From UBA940 sp045613745 (GTDB lineage: Bacteria; Bacteroidota; Bacteroidia; Bacteroidales; Rikenellaceae): a stretch of DNA of 64,000 nucleotides. The notes beneath the pieces are model-generated. The model worked only from the letters and a program-made list of their open reading frames with translations, did not search any database and was not told where the DNA came from. Shown here piece after piece: positions 9,022 through 18,471 of this stretch. Each line of letters starts with the position of its first letter. Position 1 is the stretch's first letter. Location of the stretch: assembly GCA_045613745.1 (NCBI GenBank), contig JAZLBP010000010.1, forward strand, positions 62,001-126,000, read 5' to 3'. The translations under genes were made by a program, and so were the position numbers.

Positions 9022-10029
9022 TTACTCCTCGCCCAAAGTTTGGAAGCCTTCGCCCAAAGTTTCGTGAGCGTCGGCAACAACCATAAACAGCGTAGGATCG
9101 ATTTGGTACAGACGGCGTTTAACCTTGGTAAGCTCGCGTTTGGCAACCACAAGGAAAATCATATCCTTCGAGGTTTTGGTGTACATACCCGTACACTTGA
9201 TATAGGTAGCACCGCGCTCCATCTCTTCCAAGATAAAGTGTTCGATTTCGGGTTTGTGCTGCTCGCTGATGATGAACATAATCTTCGAGTCGTTGGCACC
9301 CTCAATCACATAGTCCAAAATCTTGACCGACACATAGATAGTAACAATCGAATAGAGAGGCAGAGTCACATCGTCGCCGTGGAATCCACACAGCACAACG
9401 ATACTACACACAACCACAAAAACATCAGCCAACAACACGCCCGTACCGAACGAAGTGTGCAGGTATTTTTTCATAAACATCGACACGATGTCGGTACCTC
9501 CCGTAGTTGCGCCCGAGCGGACTACAATACCCACGCCCAAACCAATAAACAGCGCACCAAACAAGCTTGCCAGCAGCAGGTGGTCGCTCAAATCGAGCAT
9601 ACCGCCCATCAGAGTTTCGGCCGTTTGCATCGCAGGGTCAGGATAGACCAGTTTAGGCAACACCAGCATCCACACAGGCGTCAGCATACAAGCATAAATT
9701 GTACGGATACCGAAGACAGGGCCGAACACCAGGAACGCGCTCAGCAGCAACGGTACATCGAGCATATATCCAAACCAACCGATTTCGATAGCAGGGAACA
9801 ATTCGTGCAGCACAAGGCCCATGCCCCAAATACCTCCCGGAGTGAGTTTATAGGGGTACATAAACAGCACAAAGCCTATCGACAGCACGAGAGTACCAAG
9901 TGCAATCCACAGCCACGACATCCACCATTCGCGCGAGTGCAAATCCTCCTTTGTAACAAAACGGAATCCGCGCCACTTATCTGCAACAGATGCCCAAAAA
10001 CCTTTGGTTTGACGAGTCGAATTTGTCAT
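9022..10029 (-). CDS. YitT family (DUF2179) multipass membrane protein
   Basis: Family of unknown biochemical function. About 335 residues: a YitT transmembrane region with five to six hydrophobic segments between residues ~30 and 230, then a cytosolic DUF2179 domain containing GATYIKCTGMYTKTSKDMI. The reading frame is open further upstream to 10128. A full promoter (TTTG 10095-10098, TATATTTG 10068-10075) lies inside that extension, so the ATG at 10029 (MTNSTRQTKGFW) is the better start. It is monocistronic, with its own terminator. Confidence 0.88.
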   Translation of the reverse strand: MTNSTRQTKGFWASVADKWRGFRFVTKEDLHSREWWMSWLWIALGTLVLSIGFVLFMYPYKLTPGGIWGMGLVLHELFPAIEIGWFGYMLDVPLLLSAFLVFGPVFGIRTIYACMLTPVWMLVLPKLVYPDPAMQTAETLMGGMLDLSDHLLLASLFGALFIGLGVGIVVRSGATTGGTDIVSMFMKKYLHTSFGTGVLLADVFVVVCSIVVLCGFHGDDVTLPLYSIVTIYVSVKILDYVIEGANDSKIMFIISEQHKPEIEHFILEEMERGATYIKCTGMYTKTSKDMIFLVVAKRELTKVKRRLYQIDPTLFMVVADAHETLGEGFQTLGEE

Positions 10030-10067
10030 ATTCTTCACTAATTTATCTTCTCTTGTTAAAAATCGCA

Positions 10068-10098
10068 CAAATATACGACTTTTGATTAAATTTTCAAA
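10068..10098 (-). promoter_or_regulatory. Promoter of the YitT-family gene
   Basis: TTTG (10095-10098) and TATATTTG (10068-10075) on the minus strand, spaced 19 bp. It fixes the downstream start codon. Confidence 0.75.
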
Positions 10099-10226
10099 CA
10101 ACAAGGAGTGATTCGCGGCAAAACCCACAAATCACTCCTCGCATAAGTAATATCGTTTGAAGTTCGGCCGTCGGGATGGTTTACTCCCCCTGCCCCGTTG
10201 GCCTCACCCCTTAATATCCCACTCTA

Positions 10227-11051
10227 TTAAAGGTAGGTTTGCAACAACTCTGCCATCTCCTCTTGCATCTCGCGCGCTTTCTCACCTGCGACCTCGGCAT
10301 AGCGTTCGGTCTTATCGGCGTAGATGATACCGCGCGACGAGTTAACCAGAAGACCGCATTTCGAGTTCATACCATAAGCGGCAACATCTTTGAGGCTGCC
10401 ACCTTGTGCACCCACACCCGGAACAAGCAGGAAATGGTCGGGAACAATCTTACGAATCGACTCCAACATAAAGGCTTTAGTGGCACCCACAACATACATT
10501 GTATTGTTCTCGTCGCCCCACTTTTTCGAGGTTTCGAGCACCACCTCATACAGACGGCGGCCGTCGGCCATAGGCTGCATCTCGAAGTCATCGGCGCTGG
10601 GGTTCGAGGTCAGAGCCAGAATCACACTCCACTTGCCCTCGTATTTGAGGAAGGGAGCTACGGTATCCAAACCCATATAAGGCGACAGAGTCACAGCGTC
10701 AGCCAGATTGGTATCGAAGAATGCTTTGGCATATTGCTCCGAGGTATTACCGATGTCGCCACGTTTTGCGTCGGCGATAATCAGAATTTCGGGGTACTTC
10801 TCGCGGATGTACTCGCAAGTTTGCTCAAAGCAACGCATACCCTCGGCGCCTTGCACCTCATAGAATGCGAGGTTGGGTTTGTAGCATACGGTATAGGGAG
10901 CCGTTGCATCGATAATCGCCTTGTTGAAGGTGAGTGCGGCGTCGGGTTGTCCCTTCAGGCACTCGGGGATTTTGGTAAGGTCGGTATCGAGTCCCACACA
11001 CAAGAAACTGCGTTTGGCTTTGATTTGCTCGAAAAGTTGTTCAGCATTCAT
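10227..11051 (-). CDS. pyrF: Orotidine 5'-phosphate decarboxylase, long type
   Basis: Decarboxylates OMP to UMP, the last step of de novo pyrimidine synthesis. 274 residues, matching the longer PyrF subfamily. FLCVGLDTDL at the N-terminus and IIADAKRGDIGNTSEQYA, with the catalytic Asp-Lys-Asp array, are present; PGVGAQGG is the phosphate-binding loop. The frame is open to 11120, but that extension overlaps prfA, so MNAEQLFEQIKAKRSF at 11051 is chosen. It follows prfA by 25 bp. Confidence 0.95.
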   Translation of the reverse strand: MNAEQLFEQIKAKRSFLCVGLDTDLTKIPECLKGQPDAALTFNKAIIDATAPYTVCYKPNLAFYEVQGAEGMRCFEQTCEYIREKYPEILIIADAKRGDIGNTSEQYAKAFFDTNLADAVTLSPYMGLDTVAPFLKYEGKWSVILALTSNPSADDFEMQPMADGRRLYEVVLETSKKWGDENNTMYVVGATKAFMLESIRKIVPDHFLLVPGVGAQGGSLKDVAAYGMNSKCGLLVNSSRGIIYADKTERYAEVAGEKAREMQEEMAELLQTYL

Positions 11052-11076
11052 CGTCTTTATCTTGTTTTGAGGTTGA

Positions 11077-12165
11077 TTACATATTGCTCTCTTTGAGACG
11101 CTCGGCGTTCTCGGCCACAATCAGGTGGTCGATGCAGTCTTGGATGTCACCATCCATAAAGGCACCGAGGTTGTAGATTGTGTAGTTGATACGGTGGTCG
11201 GTGATACGGCCTTGGGGGTAGTTGTAGGTACGAATCTTGGCACTACGGTCACCGGTCGATACCATTGTTTTACGTTTCGATGCTATCTCGTCGAGGTATT
11301 TTTGGTACTCCAAGTTGAAGATACGGGTACGCAACTCCTCCAACGCTTTGTCAAAGTTTTTGAGCTGCGACTTTTGGTCTTGACATTGTACTACGATACC
11401 TGTGGGGATGTGGGTCAGACGGATAGCCGAGTAGGTGGTGTTCACCGACTGGCCACCGGGGCCCGATGCACAGAAGGTATCTTTACGAATGTCGTTCATA
11501 TTAAGCTCGATATCGAACTCCTCGGCCTCGGGCAACACAGCCACCGACGCAGCCGAAGTGTGCACACGACCTTGAGTCTCGGTTTGGGGCACACGTTGTA
11601 CGCGGTGAACGCCCGACTCATATTTGAGTGTACCGTACACACCTTGACCGATAACTTTCAGCACAACCTCCTTGTAGCCACCCGAAGTACCCTCGCTTTG
11701 CGAGTTGATTTCGTACTTCCAGCCTTTGGTCTCGATGTAGTGGGTGTACATACGCAACAGGTCACCGGCAAAGATAGCAGCCTCGTCACCACCGGTACCA
11801 CCACGAATCTCGAGGATTGCATTCTTGTCGTCTTGGGGGTCTTTGGGGATAAACAGCAGTTTGATCTCCTCCTCCAAGATGGGGAGTTTGGGCTCCAGCT
11901 CGGCAAGTTCAAGTCGTGCCATCTCGCGGAACTCCTCGTCCTTCTCGTTAGCCAACACATCCTTGGCCTCGGCGATGTTGCAATAGACTGTTTTGTAGTT
12001 CTCGCACGCAGCGATGATGGGTTGTATCTCTTTGTACTCCTTGTTGAGTTGCACAAACTGTTTCATATCAGCCAGCACGGCGGGGTCGGTAATTTTTTGC
12101 GAAATCTCCTCAAAGCGGGCTTTCAGACCGTCGAGCTTGCTAAGAATAATGTTGTTATCTGCCAT
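11077..12165 (-). CDS. prfA: Peptide chain release factor 1
   Basis: Releases finished polypeptides at UAA and UAG. 362 residues with the GGQ peptidyl-transferase motif in GPGGQSVNTTYSAIRLTHIP and GGTGGDEA upstream of it. The codon-recognition tripeptide is PQT (in RVPQTETQGRVHTSA), consistent with the PxT of RF1 and not the SPF of RF2. It leads a prfA-pyrF pair and is divergent from xseA. Confidence 0.95.
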   Translation of the reverse strand: MADNNIILSKLDGLKARFEEISQKITDPAVLADMKQFVQLNKEYKEIQPIIAACENYKTVYCNIAEAKDVLANEKDEEFREMARLELAELEPKLPILEEEIKLLFIPKDPQDDKNAILEIRGGTGGDEAAIFAGDLLRMYTHYIETKGWKYEINSQSEGTSGGYKEVVLKVIGQGVYGTLKYESGVHRVQRVPQTETQGRVHTSAASVAVLPEAEEFDIELNMNDIRKDTFCASGPGGQSVNTTYSAIRLTHIPTGIVVQCQDQKSQLKNFDKALEELRTRIFNLEYQKYLDEIASKRKTMVSTGDRSAKIRTYNYPQGRITDHRINYTIYNLGAFMDGDIQDCIDHLIVAENAERLKESNM

Positions 12166-12190
12166 ATAGGTGTAAGTATAATTTTGACCG

Positions 12191-12222
12191 CAAATTTAAT
12201 GAAAGTTTGGGCAACCACCAAA
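12191..12222 (-). promoter_or_regulatory. Promoter of prfA-pyrF
   Basis: TTTG at 12219-12222 and TAAATTTG at 12191-12198 on the minus strand, spaced 20 bp. Confidence 0.75.
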
Positions 12223-12259
12223 TATTAGAAGTTGTTTAAGCTTGTTTGCAAATTCTTTG

Positions 12260-12267
12260 TATATTTG
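12260..12267 (+). promoter_or_regulatory. Promoter -7 box of xseA
   Basis: TATATTTG, 12 bp before the xseA ATG. A TTTG is present upstream only at 11 bp, so the -33 element is unclear. Confidence 0.5.
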
Positions 12268-12279
12268 TAGCACGCGAAA

Positions 12280-13596
12280 ATGAATACCAACACCCACATA
12301 ACACTCTGCCAGCTGCAACAGCTGGTGCGCCAAAGCATCGAAACGGCTTTACCTCTACCCGTATGGGTGAGTGCCGAGGTGTCCGACATCAAGGTCAATC
12401 GCTCGGGCCACTGCTACTTGGAGCTCATCGAAAAGGGCGAGGGCGACTCCATTCCGCGCGCCAAGGTCAATGCCGCAGTATGGCGCAACCGATGGGAGGC
12501 GCTGTCGGTATATTTTGCCGACACCGCAGGCCAACCGCTCGGAGTTGGAATGAAAGTTCTTGTGAGGGTTACGGCGTCGTACCACGAGCTGTATGGTTTT
12601 TCGCTGGTCGTAAACGACATCGACCCCACCTACACAATGGGCGATTTGCAGGCGCGACGCCAACAGACCATCGACGCACTGCGTGCCGACGGAGTATGGG
12701 ATATGAACCGCGAGTGCATAATGCCGATGGTGTGTCAGCGATTGGCTGTTATTTCGTCGGCTACGGCTGCGGGCTACCGAGATTTCTGCAACGAACTCGG
12801 AGCGTGCCCCTATCGTTTCGAGGTGACGCTGTTTGAGGCTGTGGTGCAGGGACACGGAGCCGAAGAGTCGCTCACCGAGGCATTGAGTGCCGTTGCGGAG
12901 CGAGCCGACGAGTTTGACGCGGCGGTAATCATTCGCGGCGGAGGCTCGACCACCGACCTTGCCTGCTTCAACTCCTATGTTGTGTGCAGCTACATCGCAC
13001 AATTTCCCCTGCCCGTAGTGACGGGTATCGGCCACGACAAGGATCAGAGCGTAGCCGATATGGTGGCACACACCGCACTCAAAACCCCTACGGCTGTGGC
13101 GGATTTCTTCGCATCGCAAGCCGCCGAGGTGGACTCCACATTGGACGAACTGAATCTTCACCTCCGCGCAGGAGTTGATAATATGTTTAACACAGAGCGC
13201 AACCGTCTGTTGTTGCTCGGCCACACCACAAGCGAGGGTTGCACCCGCGTGGCACGCGACGTAGAGGTGCGCCTGCAAGCTCTGGGCGAACGACTTGCGA
13301 TGCACGCCGAAGATATGCTCTCGCGCAAAGGCGAGGCATTGGAGCGTCACGAGCAGTCGCTGCGTGAGCTGTCGGCAGCAACGCTTCAACAGCACTCCGC
13401 AAGACTCGAAATGTTGGCGGGAGTTGCCGCGGCCAACGACCCCAAGCGCATCCTTGCCCACGGATTCTCGATTGTGAGGGTTGGCGGCAAGGCGCTGACA
13501 AGCATCAGCAACGCAACGTGTGGCGAGAGGGCCGAAGTGACCCTTGCCGACGGAACTATGAACGTAACGATTACAGATATATGGAAAAAGAGATGA
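12280..13596 (+). CDS. xseA: Exodeoxyribonuclease VII large subunit
   Basis: Catalytic subunit of ExoVII, which degrades single-stranded DNA from both ends. 438 residues: an N-terminal OB fold (LPVWVSAEVSDIKVNRSGHCYLEL, read as SAEVSDIKVNRSGHCY), then the catalytic region with IIRGGGSTTDLACFNSY and PVVTGIGHDKDQSVADMVA, a coiled-coil tail, and a C-terminal segment RILAHGFSIVR. Its end overlaps the xseB start by 16 bp, consistent with coupled translation of the two subunits. Confidence 0.95.
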   Translation: MNTNTHITLCQLQQLVRQSIETALPLPVWVSAEVSDIKVNRSGHCYLELIEKGEGDSIPRAKVNAAVWRNRWEALSVYFADTAGQPLGVGMKVLVRVTASYHELYGFSLVVNDIDPTYTMGDLQARRQQTIDALRADGVWDMNRECIMPMVCQRLAVISSATAAGYRDFCNELGACPYRFEVTLFEAVVQGHGAEESLTEALSAVAERADEFDAAVIIRGGGSTTDLACFNSYVVCSYIAQFPLPVVTGIGHDKDQSVADMVAHTALKTPTAVADFFASQAAEVDSTLDELNLHLRAGVDNMFNTERNRLLLLGHTTSEGCTRVARDVEVRLQALGERLAMHAEDMLSRKGEALERHEQSLRELSAATLQQHSARLEMLAGVAAANDPKRILAHGFSIVRVGGKALTSISNATCGERAEVTLADGTMNVTITDIWKKR

Positions 13597-13772
13597 CCTA
13601 TGCCGAGGCGATTGCCGAGGTAGAACAAATCGTGGCAAAATTTGCCTCGGGACAGATGGATGTCGATTCGCTGGCGGACAACGTTAAACGCGCCACCGAA
13701 CTGATTGCCGTGTGCAAGAAACGACTCTCGAAAGCCGAGAAGGATGTTGCCAAAATTCTCAAAACCGAGTAG
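13581..13772 (+). CDS. xseB: Exodeoxyribonuclease VII small subunit
   Basis: Small subunit that binds the coiled-coil arms of XseA. 63 residues from MEKEMTYAEAIAEVEQIV, with the family pattern E-x-I-V-x-x-x-x-S-G-x-M-D-V-D-S-L. The frame is open upstream to 13518, but that part only overlaps xseA. A second ATG at 13593 would also give a full domain. Confidence 0.92.
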   Translation: MEKEMTYAEAIAEVEQIVAKFASGQMDVDSLADNVKRATELIAVCKKRLSKAEKDVAKILKTE

Positions 13773-13775
13773 CCG

Positions 13776-14555
13776 ATGAAACGACTTATAAAATTCGCAC
13801 TCAACCACATACCCCGCCCCGTAGTTCAACGAATTGCAGGTTGGGCAGTGCCCGTTATGGGTCTGATGTACAAGGGTAAGGGTCGCGAGTGTCCTGTGTG
13901 CGGCAGTCACTATCGCAAGTTCCTGCCCTATGGCTACACCAATGCCGGCTCGCGCGACAATGCGCTGTGTCCGAGCTGCCTTTCGCTCGAACGTCACCGC
14001 CTGCTGTGGATGTGGCTTACCACGCACACCGATATGATGACCACCCTCCCCACTGTGTTGCACGTTGCACCCGAGGTGTGTCTGATGCGCAAGTTCCGCA
14101 AGGCCTACAAGGAGTGCCCCGCGCGCTACATCACCGCCGACTTGGAGAGCCCCTTGGCTGACCTCAAAATGGATATTCAGGCCATTCCGCTGGCCGACAA
14201 GAGTGTAGATGTCATCTTCTGCAACCATATCCTCGAACACGTCGAGGACGACCGCCTTGCTATGCGCGAGATGTGGCGTGTGATGCGCCACGGAGGTTGG
14301 GGAGTGTTGCTGTCGCCCGTTGATTTGAGTTTGGAGCACACCTTCGAGGATGACTCCATCACCGACCCCGAGGAGCGCACCCGCATCTTCGGTCAGTATG
14401 ACCACCGCCGCAACTATGGCCTCGACTATGCAGACCGCCTTCGCGAGGCAGGTTTCGCTGTTGAGGAGGTTGACTACTCGGCCGAATTCAGTCCCGAGGA
14501 GCGCACACGCTACGGCCTCCGCCGCGAAATAATCTATGTCGTGCGCAAAGCCTAA
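13776..14555 (+). CDS. SAM-dependent methyltransferase with N-terminal zinc-ribbon-like cysteines
   Basis: 259 residues. Near residues 32-70 are two CxxC knuckles, CPVCGSHYRKF and LCPSCLSLERHRLLW, which may hold a zinc ion. After them comes a class I methyltransferase fold of the Methyltransf_11 type: VLHVAPE takes the place of the usual glycine-rich motif I, ITADLES is motif II, and VDVIFCNHILEHVEDD is motif IV. The substrate is unknown. It follows xseB by 3 bp, so it probably shares that transcript. A strong terminator follows. Confidence 0.8.
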   Translation: MKRLIKFALNHIPRPVVQRIAGWAVPVMGLMYKGKGRECPVCGSHYRKFLPYGYTNAGSRDNALCPSCLSLERHRLLWMWLTTHTDMMTTLPTVLHVAPEVCLMRKFRKAYKECPARYITADLESPLADLKMDIQAIPLADKSVDVIFCNHILEHVEDDRLAMREMWRVMRHGGWGVLLSPVDLSLEHTFEDDSITDPEERTRIFGQYDHRRNYGLDYADRLREAGFAVEEVDYSAEFSPEERTRYGLRREIIYVVRKA

Positions 14556-14577
14556 ATTGGTTTTATATAAAAAGATT

Positions 14578-14610
14578 AGAGGCTGACCCGCTTGGGCCAG
14601 CCTCTTCTTA
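14578..14610 (+). terminator. Terminator of the xseA-xseB-methyltransferase unit
   Basis: Stem AGAGGCTG/CAGCCTCT with an inner CC/GG pair, followed by TCTTATT. Confidence 0.8.
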
Positions 14611-14659
14611 TTATGCTTTAAGCACTTTGGTAGAAGTTGCAAAACAAAGAGTCGCAGAC

Positions 14660-14712
14660 CCTTTTACTGCTACCGCTCTAAACCCAAAACTTTCGAGAAT
14701 AAGGCGGTAGAA
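14660..14712 (-). repeat. Family B related hairpin, copy B1
   Basis: Stem CTACCG/CGGTAG around a segment TCTAAACCC...AACTTTCGAGAATAAGG. It aligns with 41375-41420, where the stem is CTGCCG/CGGCAG, a compensatory pair change. It lies beyond A2 in the slyD 3' region. Confidence 0.6.
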
Positions 14713-14717
14713 GACGA

Positions 14718-14846
14718 ATTAGAGTGCAAAGAACAAGAGGAATTTCAAGGCTTGCGCCCCCATAAAAACCGCAGCATACATAGCGTATGTGAGGATTTTT
14801 ATGGGGGCGCGTAACGCAGAAATTACCTTGTTATTTGTGCTCTAAT
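14718..14846 (-). repeat. Stop-codon palindrome, family A, copy A2 (slyD)
   Basis: The slyD-proximal arm ATTAGAG (14840-14846, minus strand) contains the slyD TAG stop and pairs with 14718-14724. The inner stem CCCCCATAAAAA / TTTTTATGGGGG encloses CTCA-CATACGCTATGTATG-CTGC. Confidence 0.85.
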
Positions 14847-15396
14847 CGTGGCAGCTGCAATCACAGTCATCATCACAACTGCAATCGCCACCCTCGCAGC
14901 CGCAGCCACAGCCGCAACCACCTTGGCCATTGAGTTGTGCCTCCTCCTCGGCGGTGAGCTCACGAACCGAGATAATCTCGCCCGAGAAGTTCAGGGTTTT
15001 GCCTGCCATAGGAGCGTTCAGGTCGATGGTAACGGTCTCGGCATCAACAGCCTTAACAACGCCAAGGAAGCGAGCGCCATCTTGCGATTGCAAAGGAATT
15101 TGGTTACCAATCTCCAACAGGCCCTCCTCGATAACGCCGTTAATCATAAAGGTCTCTTTGGGGAGTTGAACTACCATATCCTCGCGGTAGGGGCCATAAC
15201 CCTCCTCGGGAGTAAGGGTGAATGCAAATTTATCGCCTGCCTCCAAACCCTCGACATTAGCCTCGAATTTGGGCAACAAGTAACCTACGCCAAAGGGGAA
15301 GGTCAAGGGACGCTCGGGGGTCGATTGGTCTACAATCTCGCCCTCAACTTCGAGTTGGTATTGGAGCGAAACTACTGTTTTGTTTCCTGCTTTCAT
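14842..15396 (-). CDS. slyD: FKBP-type peptidyl-prolyl isomerase, SlyD-like, with metal-binding tail
   Basis: Cytosolic prolyl isomerase and chaperone of the SlyD class. 184 residues: an FKBP domain with the insert-in-flap arrangement (PLTFPFGVGYLLPKFEANVEG, then the IF region and AGKTLNFSGEIISVREL), then a 25-residue tail very rich in Cys, Asp and His (GGCGCGCGCEGGDCSCDDD). Such tails bind nickel and other metals in SlyD proteins. It lies 18 bp downstream of gcvP, likely co-transcribed. The stop codon is inside repeat A2. Confidence 0.92.
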   Translation of the reverse strand: MKAGNKTVVSLQYQLEVEGEIVDQSTPERPLTFPFGVGYLLPKFEANVEGLEAGDKFAFTLTPEEGYGPYREDMVVQLPKETFMINGVIEEGLLEIGNQIPLQSQDGARFLGVVKAVDAETVTIDLNAPMAGKTLNFSGEIISVRELTAEEEAQLNGQGGCGCGCGCEGGDCSCDDDCDCSCHD

Positions 15397-15414
15397 TTCT
15401 ATCAGTTTTGATTA

Positions 15415-18261
15415 TTAATAAAGTTCTTCACAAGTACATACAAGGTTGCGGTCGCCATAACCACCGTCAATCTTGGTTACATAAGCCCACACTTTGCTGT
15501 TTTTAACCCACTCCAAGGGGAATGCAGCCAAGGTGCGCGAATAGGGGTGTGCCCAATTGTCCGAAGCAACCTCCACAGCGGTGTGAGGAGCATTGGCCAC
15601 AACGTTGTCGGGGTTCTTGCCCTCGGCAGCGATTTGCTCGCACTCGCGTTTGATTGCAACCATAGCCTCGATAAAGCGGTCCATTTCGGCTTTGGGTTCG
15701 CTCTCGGTAGGCTCAACCATAAAGGTGTCGTGAACGGGGAACGACAAGGTGGGTGCGTGGAAACCATAGTCCATCAAACGACGAGCCACGTCGGCAACCT
15801 CCACACCATAATCTTTCTTGAAGTTGGTCAAGTCGAGAATCATCTCGTGACCTACGCGGCCGGTCTCGCCCGAGTAGTAGGTGCGATACTCGCTAGCGAT
15901 AGCCTTCGACATATAGTTGGCGTTAACGATAGCCATCTCGCTCGACATACGCAGACCCTCCTCGCCCAACATCTTGATGTAGGCATACGAGATGGGCAGC
16001 AACAGCGCGTTTCCGAAGGGAGCCGAAGCGGTTGCGGTGATACCCTCCTCGCCACCAGTTTCAACGATGGGGTGACCGGGCAGGAATTTAGCCAAGTGCT
16101 CGGCAACGCAGATGGGACCTACACCGGGACCGCCACCGCCGTGAGGCATAGCGAAGGTCTTGTGCAGGTTCAAGTGGCAGACGTCAGCACCGATATAACC
16201 GGGGTTGGTCAGACCTACTTGTGCGTTCATATTTGCACCGTCCATATAAACTTGACCGCCAGCGTCGTGAATTGCATCTACAATCTCGCGGATGCGGCTC
16301 TCGAACACACCGTGGGTCGAAGGATAGGTTACCATCAGACCACACAGCTCGCTGCTGTATTGCTCGGCTTTTGCTTTCAAATCCTCGACATCGATGTTAC
16401 CGTTGCCGTCGCAAGCTACGGTCACAATCTTCATACCAGCCATAGCTGCACTTGCGGGGTTGGTACCGTGAGCCGATGCGGGAATCAGCATAATGTTACG
16501 GTAGCCTTGGCCGCGGCTCTCGTGGTAAGCGCGGATAACCATCAGACCCGAGTACTCACCCGCAGCACCCGAGTTGGGTTGCAGCGAACAAGCAGCAAAG
16601 CCTGTGATGGTAGCCAGGTCGGCCTCCAAGTTGTGAATCATCTCCATATAACCCTCGGCTTGGTCGGCAGGAGCAAAGGGGTGCATACCTGCAAACTCGG
16701 CCATACTCATAGGCAGCATCGACACTGCCGAGTTGAGTTTCATAGTACACGAACCCAGCGAAATCATACTGTTAGCCAGCGAGATGTCGCGCAGTTCGAG
16801 TTTTTTGATGTAACGCATCAGGTCGCTCTCCGAGCGGTAGAGGTTGAATACGGGTTGAGTCAGGAAGTCGCTGGTACGTGCCTCTGCGATGGGCTCAACG
16901 TCAGCAATCTTGACAGCTTTGGGAGCCTTCTTGCCGCAAGCAACAGCAAAAACCTCAACAACAGCAGCTACCTCCTCGGCGGTGGTAACCTCGTCGAAGC
17001 TCATACGAACGCTCTCGCGCGAGGGGTAGAAGAAGTTGATACCCTTCTCCAGTGCGAGTTGCTCAACAACTGCCACCTCAGCATCCACCTCGATAGTGTC
17101 GAAGTAGTTCTCCGAGCGGAGGGTGTAACCCATAGCTTTGAGGGCGTTGCCCACAGCCACAGCGTGTGCGTGTGCGTGGTTTGCGATGCGACGCAGACCC
17201 TCGGCACCGTGATAAACGGCATAGAAACCAACCATCGAAGCCACCAGAGCCGATGCGGTACAGATGTTCGAAGTTGCACGCTCGCGTTTGATGTGTTGCT
17301 CACGCATTTGCAACGACATACGCAGAGCCTTTTTGCCCATACGGTCAACCGACACACCGATGATACGGCCGGGCATATTACGTTTGTAAGCCTCTTTGGT
17401 AGCCATAAAGCCGGCTTGAGGACCACCGAAGCCCATAGGCAGACCCATACGTTGAGTGCTACCTACAGCAATGTCTGCACCCCACTCGCCGGGAGCTTTC
17501 AGCACTGCCAGCGACAACAAGTCGCTGTAAGCGGTAACCAGACAGCCTGCGGCGTGAGCCTTAGCTGCAAACTCCTCGTAGTTGCGGATGTCGCCATTTG
17601 CGGCAGGATATTGTACGAACACACCGAACTCTTTGCCCGAGAACTCATAGTCGGCATAGTTGTCCGAAATGATTTCGATGCCATAGGGCTCGCTGCGGGT
17701 CATCAGCAAGTCGAGCACTTGGGGGAAGATATTCTCGTCAACAACAAGTTGGTTGCGTCCCTCTTTGACAGCCTCGCGCGAACGCAGGGCAAACATCATC
17801 AGCATAGCCTCGGCAGCTGCGGTTGCGTCGTCGAGCAGCGAGCAGTTGCCAATCTCCATACCGGTCATCGAGATGACTGCGGTTTGGTAGTTGAGCAGAG
17901 CCTCCAAGCGACCTTGCGAAATCTCGGCTTGGTAGGGAGTGTAAGAGGTGTACCACGCGGGGTTCTCAAACACGTTGCGTTGGATAGCTGCGGGCACGGC
18001 GGTGGGATAGTAACCCATACCGATGAACGAGCGATAGAGTTTGTTTTTGGCAGCCAACGAGCGGATGTGCTCCGAGAATTGATACTCGGTCATACCCTCG
18101 GTGGGCAGAGCCAGCGGCTGACGCAAACGGATGTTTGCAGGCACAACCTGCGAAATCAGTTCCTCAACCGAGCCAACGCCAATCACGTCGAGCATTGCCT
18201 TCAAGTCGTCACTTTGGGGAACATTGCCCAAGTGGCGGGTGTAGAATTTATCAAAAGACAT
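15415..18261 (-). CDS. gcvP: Glycine dehydrogenase (decarboxylating), P-protein
   Basis: PLP-dependent glycine decarboxylase of the glycine cleavage system, passing the aminomethyl group to lipoylated H-protein. 948 residues, so the alpha and beta halves are fused as in E. coli. The PLP lysine lies in CHLNLHKTFAMPHGGGGPG. No gcvT or gcvH is nearby in the window. No glycine riboswitch is seen in the short leader. Codon use is strongly biased, suggesting high expression. Confidence 0.97.
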   Translation of the reverse strand: MSFDKFYTRHLGNVPQSDDLKAMLDVIGVGSVEELISQVVPANIRLRQPLALPTEGMTEYQFSEHIRSLAAKNKLYRSFIGMGYYPTAVPAAIQRNVFENPAWYTSYTPYQAEISQGRLEALLNYQTAVISMTGMEIGNCSLLDDATAAAEAMLMMFALRSREAVKEGRNQLVVDENIFPQVLDLLMTRSEPYGIEIISDNYADYEFSGKEFGVFVQYPAANGDIRNYEEFAAKAHAAGCLVTAYSDLLSLAVLKAPGEWGADIAVGSTQRMGLPMGFGGPQAGFMATKEAYKRNMPGRIIGVSVDRMGKKALRMSLQMREQHIKRERATSNICTASALVASMVGFYAVYHGAEGLRRIANHAHAHAVAVGNALKAMGYTLRSENYFDTIEVDAEVAVVEQLALEKGINFFYPSRESVRMSFDEVTTAEEVAAVVEVFAVACGKKAPKAVKIADVEPIAEARTSDFLTQPVFNLYRSESDLMRYIKKLELRDISLANSMISLGSCTMKLNSAVSMLPMSMAEFAGMHPFAPADQAEGYMEMIHNLEADLATITGFAACSLQPNSGAAGEYSGLMVIRAYHESRGQGYRNIMLIPASAHGTNPASAAMAGMKIVTVACDGNGNIDVEDLKAKAEQYSSELCGLMVTYPSTHGVFESRIREIVDAIHDAGGQVYMDGANMNAQVGLTNPGYIGADVCHLNLHKTFAMPHGGGGPGVGPICVAEHLAKFLPGHPIVETGGEEGITATASAPFGNALLLPISYAYIKMLGEEGLRMSSEMAIVNANYMSKAIASEYRTYYSGETGRVGHEMILDLTNFKKDYGVEVADVARRLMDYGFHAPTLSFPVHDTFMVEPTESEPKAEMDRFIEAMVAIKRECEQIAAEGKNPDNVVANAPHTAVEVASDNWAHPYSRTLAAFPLEWVKNSKVWAYVTKIDGGYGDRNLVCTCEELY

Positions 18262-18319
18262 AGGTTTGTGATATATTAGTTTTCTTTTATGATTTTACTC
18301 TCGATGGTCATAATCCTTG

Positions 18320-18327
18320 CAAAGTTA
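18320..18327 (-). promoter_or_regulatory. Promoter -7 box of gcvP
   Basis: TAACTTTG on the minus strand, ~58 bp before the ATG. No TTTG at the expected -33 spacing. The rest of 18330-18470 shows nothing recognisable. Confidence 0.5.
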
Positions 18328-18471
18328 CTATTTTTTTTCACAAACCACCACTTTCGCATCCATAATTATTTCACTCTTCGGCAGCTATTTTCGCCCACAC
18401 CGCACACCAATAGTTAAATCAAAGCCCATCCCCGCCCCACATTTCGGAGCACAGCAAATAAATTCAATAAG

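Noticed and set aside
14718..14846. Family A elements as integron attC sites
   Set aside because: attC-like imperfect palindromes also sit near stop codons, but the conserved GTTRRRY/RYYYAAC boxes are not seen, no integrase is present, and genes are not cassette-like.
15547..18279. 910-codon open frame antisense to gcvP
   Set aside because: gcvP is a clear full-length P-protein; the antisense product resembles nothing and follows from biased codons.
18262..18330. Glycine riboswitch before gcvP
   Set aside because: The leader is under 60 nt and lacks the aptamer consensus.
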